Part shown: in pieces, positions 7,404 through 12,702 of the stretch
How the letters are laid out: each line of letters starts with the position of its first letter
Numbering within the stretch: the stretch's first letter is position 1
Origin: Bacteroidales bacterium
GTDB taxonomy: Bacteria > Bacteroidota > Bacteroidia > Bacteroidales > UBA932
Reading direction: 5' to 3'
Length of the DNA stretch: 12,702 bases
Assembly: GCA_017535125.1 (NCBI GenBank)
Contig: JAFXUS010000017.1
Coordinates: 1 to 12,702 of the forward strand
The notes under the pieces: model-generated
Told to the model about the DNA's origin: nothing
Seen by the model: only the letters and a program-made list of their open reading frames with translations
Databases searched by the model: none
Position numbers and translations under genes: made by a program

Positions 7404-7431
7404 TATTTATGCAACCACAAATACTGATGAT

Positions 7432-8979
7432 ATGAAGAAAATGATCACCCTGCTCGCAGGCGTCTGCCTGCTCGCTTCCGCATCCCTCCTCGCGCAGGAT
7501 GCCACCGTCCGCGTCCATGACGCCGGCACGGGCCAGACCATCCCTGCCGAGCTTTACGGTCAGTTCTCCGAGCACCTCGGCCGTTGCATCTACGGCGGCC
7601 TCTGGGTGGGCAAGGATTCCTCCGTTCCCAACGTGGAGGGTTACCGCAAGGACGTCTTCGACGCGCTCAAGACGCTGAAGGTCCCCGTAATGCGCTGGCC
7701 GGGCGGCTGCTTCGCCGACGACTACCACTGGATGGACGGCATCGGCCCGCAGGAGAAGCGCGGCTATCTCACGAACAACAACTGGGGCGGGACCCTCGAG
7801 GACAACAGCTTCGGTACCCACGAGTTCCTGAACCTCTGCGAGATGCTCGGCATCGAGCCCTACATCAGCGGCAACGTGGGCAGCGGCAGCGTCGAGGAAA
7901 TGGCGAAATGGGTGGAGTACATGACTTCCGACGCCAAGACCCCGATGGCCGACCTGCGCCGTGCGAACGGCCGTGAGAAGCCCTGGAAGGTCAAATATTT
8001 CGGCATCGGCAACGAGGCCTGGGGCTGCGGCGGCAACATGACGCCGGAATACTACAGCGACCTCTTCCGCCGCTACGGCACCTACCTGCGCGACCAGGGC
8101 GACAACCGCCTGTTCAAGATCGCCAGCGGCGCCTCCGACTATGACTACAACTGGACGCGCGTGCTGATGAAGAACCTGGAGGGCAAGGGCATGGCCGGCA
8201 TCTCCCTGCACTATTATACCTGCAAGGGCTGGACCGGCAGCAAGGGCTCCGCGACGCAGTTCTCCGACAAGGACTACTGGTGGACGCTCTCCAAGACCAT
8301 CGAGGTCGAGCCCGTGCTGAAGAAGCACATCGAGATCATGGATGAACTGGATCCGTCCGGCCGGGTGGAGCTGCTGCTCGACGAATGGGGCACCTGGTTC
8401 GACGTGGAGCCGGGCACCAACCCGGGTCACCTGTATCAGCAGAGCACGATGCGCGACGCCATCGTGGCTGCGCTCAACTTCGACATTTTCCACAAATATA
8501 CCCGCCGTCTCAAGATGGCGAACATCGCCCAGGTGGTCAACGTGCTGCAGTCGATGATCCTGACCAACGAGACGGAGATGGTCCTCACCCCGACCTACCA
8601 CGTCTTCGAGATGTACAACGTCCACCAGAACGCGGAATTCATCGACTCCGAGGTGCTGACCGACCACGTGAAGACCGAGCGCGAATGTGCGGTGCCCATC
8701 GTGGACGCCACCGTGTCCCGCAAGGACGGCGAAATGCACATTTCCCTCGTCAATACGGATCTCAAGAAGGCCAAGAAGGTGCTCGTGACCTTCGACGAGG
8801 CCGGTGTGAAGAAGATCCTTTCCGCCCGCGTGCTGACTTCGAAGGACGTGCATGACTACAACGATTTCGGCAAGGCCGACGTCGTGAAGCCCGTCGCGTT
8901 CAAGGACTACAAACTCACCAAGGCGGGTCTGGAAGTGACCCTGCCGCCGTGCTCGGTGGTGGTGGTCGCTGCTAAATAA
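7432..8979 (+). CDS. Secreted alpha-L-arabinofuranosidase, GH51
   Basis: 515 residues. A type I signal peptide ends near ASLLAQ|D (cleavage after about residue 22), sending the enzyme to the periplasm or outside. The GH51 (clan GH-A) barrel shows RWPGG (88-92), the acid/base Glu195 in [11 protein letters not shown], and the nucleophile Glu318 in [10 protein letters not shown] beta-sandwich follows to the end, with the hydrophobic close VVVVAAK. It should release terminal L-arabinofuranose from arabinan, arabinoxylan or their oligosaccharides. The freed arabinose would feed the AraA and AraB encoded at the left of the window, about 6 kb away. No carbohydrate-binding module or susCD pair is nearby, so it looks like a free-standing enzyme rather than part of a full polysaccharide utilisation locus. 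It has its own promoter-like element. Confidence 0.92.
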   Translation: MKKMITLLAGVCLLASASLLAQDATVRVHDAGTGQTIPAELYGQFSEHLGRCIYGGLWVGKDSSVPNVEGYRKDVFDALKTLKVPVMRWPGGCFADDYHWMDGIGPQEKRGYLTNNNWGGTLEDNSFGTHEFLNLCEMLGIEPYISGNVGSGSVEEMAKWVEYMTSDAKTPMADLRRANGREKPWKVKYFGIGNEAWGCGGNMTPEYYSDLFRRYGTYLRDQGDNRLFKIASGASDYDYNWTRVLMKNLEGKGMAGISLHYYTCKGWTGSKGSATQFSDKDYWWTLSKTIEVEPVLKKHIEIMDELDPSGRVELLLDEWGTWFDVEPGTNPGHLYQQSTMRDAIVAALNFDIFHKYTRRLKMANIAQVVNVLQSMILTNETEMVLTPTYHVFEMYNVHQNAEFIDSEVLTDHVKTERECAVPIVDATVSRKDGEMHISLVNTDLKKAKKVLVTFDEAGVKKILSARVLTSKDVHDYNDFGKADVVKPVAFKDYKLTKAGLEVTLPPCSVVVVAAK

Positions 8980-8999
8980 GCGTTATCTTTTAGTGTATT

Positions 9000-9860
9000 A
9001 TGGCAATTATAGAATGTAAGAACATCTGCAAGAATTTCGGGGAGAAAGTGGCCCTCGACCACGTCAGCCTCGATATTCCCGAGGGTCAGATCTTCGGCCT
9101 GCTCGGCCCGAACGGCGCCGGCAAGACGACCCTGATCCGCATCATCAACCGCATTACGATTCCCACGGAAGGTGAAGTCATCTTCAACGGACGCCCCATC
9201 ACGCAGGCGGACGTGGCCAAGATCGGTTATATGCCCGAAGAGCGCGGCCTGTATCGCAAGATGAAGGTCGGCGACCAGGCGATGTACCTGGCGCAGCTGA
9301 AGGGTATGACCGCCGCCGAGGCGCGTAACGCGCTCAAGGAATGGTTCATCCGTTTCGGCATCCAGAGCTGGTGGGACAAGAAGGTGGAGGAACTCTCCAA
9401 GGGTATGGCCCAGAAGCTTCAGTTCATCACCACGGTGGTCCACAAACCCTCGCTGATGATCCTCGACGAACCTTTCTCCGGCTTTGACCCGGTCAATGCC
9501 GAACTTATCCGCCAGGAGATCCTCCGGCTGAAGGACGAAGGCGCCACGATCATCCTCTCCACGCACAACATGGAGTCCGTTGAGGAGCTCTGCGACGACA
9601 TCGCCCTGATCAACAAATCCAAGCTCGTCATCACCGGCGGCGTGGAGGAGATCCGCCGCAAGTACGGCAACAACAACGTCGAGCTGGTCTGGACCGACGA
9701 GGCCGGACGCCACACCGAGGTCCTGCCGCGCGAGACCGACGGCACCTCGACCCTCAGGACCTACCTGGAGAAGGACGGCGTGCAGATCAACTCCTACAAG
9801 GAGCTGATGCCGCGCATGAACGACATTTTCATCAAACTCGTAACGGAAGGGGAGGAATAG
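9000..9860 (+). CDS. ABC transporter ATP-binding protein, NatA type
   Basis: 286 residues. It has Walker A GPNGAGKTT (36-44), the signature LSKGMAQ (132-138, a variant of LSGGQ), Walker B LMILDEP with Asp156 and Glu157, and the switch His189 in STHNM. A C-terminal domain of about 70 residues follows, as in NatA/CcmA-like exporters. It would power the permease encoded 3 bases downstream, acting on the cytoplasmic side of the inner membrane. The substrate is unknown; the NatAB name comes from a Bacillus sodium exporter and need not apply. The ATG comes 20 bases after the GH51 stop. That spacer is AT-rich and contains no convincing promoter or terminator. Confidence 0.88.
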   Translation: MAIIECKNICKNFGEKVALDHVSLDIPEGQIFGLLGPNGAGKTTLIRIINRITIPTEGEVIFNGRPITQADVAKIGYMPEERGLYRKMKVGDQAMYLAQLKGMTAAEARNALKEWFIRFGIQSWWDKKVEELSKGMAQKLQFITTVVHKPSLMILDEPFSGFDPVNAELIRQEILRLKDEGATIILSTHNMESVEELCDDIALINKSKLVITGGVEEIRRKYGNNNVELVWTDEAGRHTEVLPRETDGTSTLRTYLEKDGVQINSYKELMPRMNDIFIKLVTEGEE

Positions 9861-9863
9861 GCC

Positions 9864-11219
9864 ATGAATTGGAAGACTACAGGCATCATCATCAGCCGCG
9901 AGTACCTCAACAAGGTCAAGAAGAAGAGTTTCATCTGGACGACGCTGCTCGTCCCGATCCTCGTCGCGGGCCTGACCATCGGCATCATGGTAGCCATGAT
10001 GAACACCAAGGAGAAGACCAAGACCATCGCGGTCGTGGACGAATCCGGCATCGTGCTGCCGTACCTGACGGACAGCGAGACCATCCACTACCAGCCGCTG
10101 CAGGGCGTGGCGCTGGACAGCATCAAGACCAACCTGGCATCCTACGGCTTCGACGGCGTGCTGTCCGTCGGACAGCTCGATACGCTGGAGAAGACGGTCC
10201 CCGCGGACCTCTATTCTCCCAAGCCTTTCGGCATGGAGCTGGTGGACAACATCAACGCGCGGATCAACCGGGCGGTCGAGGACTACCGCATCGCGTCCTA
10301 CCACATCGAAGGCCTGGACCAGATCCTCAAGGACGTGAAGGCGAACGTCCGCCTGCGCTCCTACACGGTCTCCGACAGCGGTGAGGAGAAGATCTCCGAA
10401 GCCGGCGTCTATTCCATCCTCTCCATGATCCTCGGCATCTTCCTGTTCATGTTCATCACGCTCTTCGGCGGCATGGTCATGAGCTCGGTGATCGAGGAGA
10501 AGGCCAGCCGCGTGGTGGAGGTGCTCGTGAGCTCCGTCAAGGCCACCGAACTGATGTTCGGCAAGATCATCGGCATCGCCCTCGTGGCCCTGACCCAGTT
10601 CCTGCTCTGGATCGTGCTTTCCGTCGCAATCATCAGCATCGGCGGGGCCGTCATCGGATTCGACAAGCTCGCCGGCGGCGACGCCACGGAGATGGTGAGT
10701 TCGATGGGCGGCGTGGACGCCGAACAGCTGGAGGCCGTCACGGCCCAGGTGAGCGAGGAGAGCGGACTCTCCACGGTGGTGAGCACCCTGACCAACATCC
10801 CCTGGGGCCAGCTGATCGGCCTGTTCCTGGTGTACTTCGTGTTCGGCTACCTGCTGTATGCCTCGATGTTCGCCGCCATCGGCTCCGCCGTGGAGAACGA
10901 GGGAGATACGCAGCAGCTGCAGCTCCCGCTGACCATCCCGCTGATGCTGGCCTACATCATCGCGCTCTATGCGTTCCGGGCTCCGGACAGCTCGATCGCC
11001 TTCTGGGGCTCGATCATTCCGTTCACCTCGCCGATCGTGATGATCTCGCGCCTGCCGTTCGGCGTGCCGGCCTGGGAGATCATCCTGTCCATCGTGCTGC
11101 TGGTCCTCACCTTCGTGCTGTTCGCCTGGGCGTCCGCCAAGATCTACAAGGTGGGCATCCTGATGTTCGGCAAGAAATCAACCTGGAAAGATCTTTGGAA
11201 ATGGTTCAAGCAAAAGTAG
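9864..11219 (+). CDS. ABC-2 family permease, NatB type
   Basis: 451 residues. TM1 lies at about 23-46, followed by an extracytoplasmic domain of about 135 residues (47-181) and then a bundle of helices at roughly 182-209, 235-262, 314-343, 356-371, 379-396 and 404-432. The cytoplasmic motif IEEKASRVVEVLVSSV (210-225) is the hallmark of NatB-like ABC-2 permeases. With the upstream ATPase it forms an exporter in the inner membrane. The extra loop at 263-313, rich in Gly, Glu and Ser, is soluble. The gap to the ATPase is 3 bases, and the last 19 bases overlap the following nucleotidase gene. The cargo cannot be inferred from sequence; the coupled nucleotidase genes are the only hint. Confidence 0.86.
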   Translation: MNWKTTGIIISREYLNKVKKKSFIWTTLLVPILVAGLTIGIMVAMMNTKEKTKTIAVVDESGIVLPYLTDSETIHYQPLQGVALDSIKTNLASYGFDGVLSVGQLDTLEKTVPADLYSPKPFGMELVDNINARINRAVEDYRIASYHIEGLDQILKDVKANVRLRSYTVSDSGEEKISEAGVYSILSMILGIFLFMFITLFGGMVMSSVIEEKASRVVEVLVSSVKATELMFGKIIGIALVALTQFLLWIVLSVAIISIGGAVIGFDKLAGGDATEMVSSMGGVDAEQLEAVTAQVSEESGLSTVVSTLTNIPWGQLIGLFLVYFVFGYLLYASMFAAIGSAVENEGDTQQLQLPLTIPLMLAYIIALYAFRAPDSSIAFWGSIIPFTSPIVMISRLPFGVPAWEIILSIVLLVLTFVLFAWASAKIYKVGILMFGKKSTWKDLWKWFKQK

Positions 11220-12049
11220 CCGCCGTCCTCGCCCTCGCCGTCCTGGCGTGCTCCTGCCAGCTCCGCATGGACTGGCGGAAATACCGGATGGACGGCCACC
11301 GGACGGGCGTCACCGCCCCGACGGCCGACAACGTCCCCCAGGCGCTCGGCACCCTCACGGATTCCGTGTACCTTGCTCCGAACGGCCGGACGTTCCCGAA
11401 GGGGAGCGCCACGTATGCGGCTGCGGCGGGCATGATCGCCGTGCAGCCGCAGATGGCGCGCCTCAAGGAGGTGATCGGCCACACGACGCACGAGATGGCC
11501 TCCCATGCCCCGGAGAGCGAGCTCTCCAACTGGCTGGTCGACCATCTGATGAGCGAGGTCGCTCGGCTGACCGGGCGCAAGGTCGATGTCGGTATCGCCA
11601 ATTTCGGTGGCATCCGCGTGGACCTGCCGAAGGGGGACGTGCTGATGGATGACCTCGTGTCCATGTTCCCGTTCCGGAACTATCTGAGTTATGTCGCCCT
11701 GAAGGGCTCCGACCTGCAGGGCATCTTCGATTTCATGGCCGAGCGGCGCCCGCAGGTGCTCGGCGGCGTGAAGTTCGTGCTGACGGACCACCACATCGAC
11801 ACGCTCCTGGTCGGCGGGCAGCCGATCGACCCGGAGAAGGTCTACGGCGTGGCCACGATCGACTTCCTGCTGGATGGCGGGGACGGGCTGACCATCGCGA
11901 AGAACGCGAAGGAGCTCATCATCACGGACCAGCTGATCATCGACGTGATGCTGCCGTATGCCCGCAGCTTCGCCGAGGCCGGCAAGCCGATCGAATATTT
12001 CACGGACGGCCGCGTGGTCGTCCACAGGACCAAGGAGGAAAAGCGATGA
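11201..12049 (+). CDS. 5'-nucleotidase C-terminal domain lipoprotein
   Basis: 282 residues from the ATG at 11201; a TTG at 11195 would add two residues and is less likely. The signal is short, with lipobox VLAC and lipidation at Cys17. The body is a stand-alone 5'-nucleotidase C-terminal (UshA-type substrate-binding) domain. It contains NFGGIR (134-139), FPFRN with Phe158, and DFLLDGGDG with Phe222 and Gly226-Gly229. In UshA-type enzymes the equivalent arginine and two stacking aromatics bind the nucleotide. The metallophosphatase half is missing here but is encoded by the next gene, which overlaps by 4 bases. It overlaps the permease upstream by 19 bases, so coupled translation is expected. 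It probably works as a partner of the next protein in the periplasm or at the cell surface. Confidence 0.85.
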   Translation: MVQAKVAAVLALAVLACSCQLRMDWRKYRMDGHRTGVTAPTADNVPQALGTLTDSVYLAPNGRTFPKGSATYAAAAGMIAVQPQMARLKEVIGHTTHEMASHAPESELSNWLVDHLMSEVARLTGRKVDVGIANFGGIRVDLPKGDVLMDDLVSMFPFRNYLSYVALKGSDLQGIFDFMAERRPQVLGGVKFVLTDHHIDTLLVGGQPIDPEKVYGVATIDFLLDGGDGLTIAKNAKELIITDQLIIDVMLPYARSFAEAGKPIEYFTDGRVVVHRTKEEKR

Positions 12050-12702
12050 GACGGATACTGATAGCGATCGCGGCCGTGCTGGCCGCCTGTGCCTGCCAGC
12101 CGCGGCTGGTGATCCTGCACACCAACGATACCCACAGCCATTTCGAGCCGCTCCGCGGCGGCGAGGACACCGGCGTGGGCGGCGTGGTGGAGCGGGCCGC
12201 CTTCGTGGACTCCGTCCGCGCCGCGCACGGCGCCGGCAAGGTGCTCCTGTTGCATGCGGGCGATTTCGGCCAGGGGACGTCCTATTTCACGGAACTGAAG
12301 GGACGGCTCGAGCCGGAGATGATCAACGCCCTGGGCTATGACTGCGTGGCCCTGGGCAACCATGAGTTCGACAACGGCATCGAAGACCTCACGGAGCGCC
12401 TGAAGATGGTCCGGCCGGAGACGAAGTTCGTCTGCGCCAACGTGGACCTCTCTCCCTTCGAACTGGGTGAATACGTCAAGCCTTACGCCATCGTGCAGCG
12501 CGGCGGCATGAAGATCGGCGTCATCGGCCTCGAGTCGGACCTGTCCACCAATGTCAGCAAGACCATCTCCTCGCGCATGCAGCAGCTTGACAGCGTGGAG
12601 GAGACCAACCGCTGGGCCGACTACCTGCATGACACCGAGAAGTGCGACATGATCATCCTCTTGTCGCACCTGGGCTACAGCGAGGACCAGAAACTGGTCC
12701 CG
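12046..12702 (+). CDS. 5'-nucleotidase catalytic (metallophosphatase) lipoprotein, 3' truncated by window
   Basis: The reading frame is open from the ATG at 12046 to the last base, 219 codons without a stop. A very short signal ends in the lipobox LAAC with lipidation at Cys15. The calcineurin-like metallophosphatase motifs follow in order: HTNDTHSH with Asp28 and His30, GDFGQG with Asp73, GNHEFDNG with Asn105 and His106, and LSHLG with His208. The next expected metal motif (a GGHSH-like block) would lie beyond the edge. It would hydrolyse nucleoside 5'-monophosphates or related phosphoesters outside the inner membrane. The substrate-binding domain is supplied by the gene just upstream (ATGA overlap). 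Whether this gene also carries its own C-terminal domain cannot be seen here. Confidence 0.87.
   Translation, partial: MRRILIAIAAVLAACACQPRLVILHTNDTHSHFEPLRGGEDTGVGGVVERAAFVDSVRAAHGAGKVLLLHAGDFGQGTSYFTELKGRLEPEMINALGYDCVALGNHEFDNGIEDLTERLKMVRPETKFVCANVDLSPFELGEYVKPYAIVQRGGMKIGVIGLESDLSTNVSKTISSRMQQLDSVEETNRWADYLHDTEKCDMIILLSHLGYSEDQKLVP

Noticed and set aside
7367..7420. 18-residue N-terminal extension of holA from an ATG at 7420
   Set aside because: The extension covers promoter-like sequence and does not resemble HolA. The internal ATG at 7366 gives the usual length.
6278..7435. Plus-strand reading frame (385 codons) opposite holA
   Set aside because: The minus-strand protein is a clear delta subunit. 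The plus-strand frame is compositionally biased and motif-free.
7276..8853. Antisense reading frame (525 codons) opposite GH51
   Set aside because: Shadow of the arabinofuranosidase, whose catalytic motifs are complete on the plus strand.
8984..8991. TATCTTTT as a -7 promoter element for the ABC operon
   Set aside because: It misses the final G of TAnnTTTG, has no -33 partner, and sits only 8 bases before the ATG.
8907..10304. Antisense reading frame (465 codons) opposite the ABC genes
   Set aside because: Spans two unrelated sense genes and has no recognisable domain.

Overview
The window looks like a chromosomal piece of a GC-rich member of the Bacteroidota, most likely order Bacteroidales. 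The reasons are: no consistent Shine-Dalgarno sequences before the starts; a TAnnTTTG-type -7 element in the one real intergenic region; a Bacteroidales-style araA/araB pair; a stand-alone HsdR-N-like protein; a xer-hpf pair; Lys-led lipoproteins; and a split 5'-nucleotidase. Coding density is very high, with most genes separated by 0-25 bases or overlapping. There are no tRNA or rRNA genes, no CRISPR array and no insertion sequence. Taxonomy below order is inference only.

Region 1 (1-6317, + strand) is a tightly packed run. It holds the C-terminal end of L-arabinose isomerase (araA), ribulokinase (araB), a small PD-(D/E)XK protein of the type I restriction HsdR N-terminal class, a CCA-adding tRNA nucleotidyltransferase with an HD domain, a Xer tyrosine recombinase, a short ribosome hibernation factor, and two tandem paralogous lipoproteins of unknown function. 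Junctions are +1, +6, -13, -4, -11, +1 and +23 bases, so translational coupling is likely along most of the run. The xer gene carries two very AT-rich patches with inverted repeats that stand out from its GC-rich surroundings.

Region 2 (6320-7366, - strand) is the DNA polymerase III delta subunit (holA). It converges on the second lipoprotein with only 2 bases between stop codons. A 65-base divergent promoter region (7367-7431) separates it from region 3.

Region 3 (7432-12702, + strand) begins with a secreted GH51 alpha-L-arabinofuranosidase, which would release the L-arabinose that AraA and AraB metabolise. It continues with a NatA/NatB-type ABC exporter (ATPase plus permease). Last is a 5'-nucleotidase split into two lipoproteins, the C-terminal substrate-binding domain first and the metallophosphatase catalytic domain second. 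The catalytic gene runs off the right edge. The last four genes are joined by a 3-base gap, a 19-base overlap and a 4-base overlap and probably form one operon.

Most of the window is recognisable housekeeping and sugar metabolism. The parts most worth a second look are the tandem lipoprotein pair, the split nucleotidase coupled to an exporter, the nuclease-fold protein overlapping cca, and the AT-rich palindromic islands inside xer.
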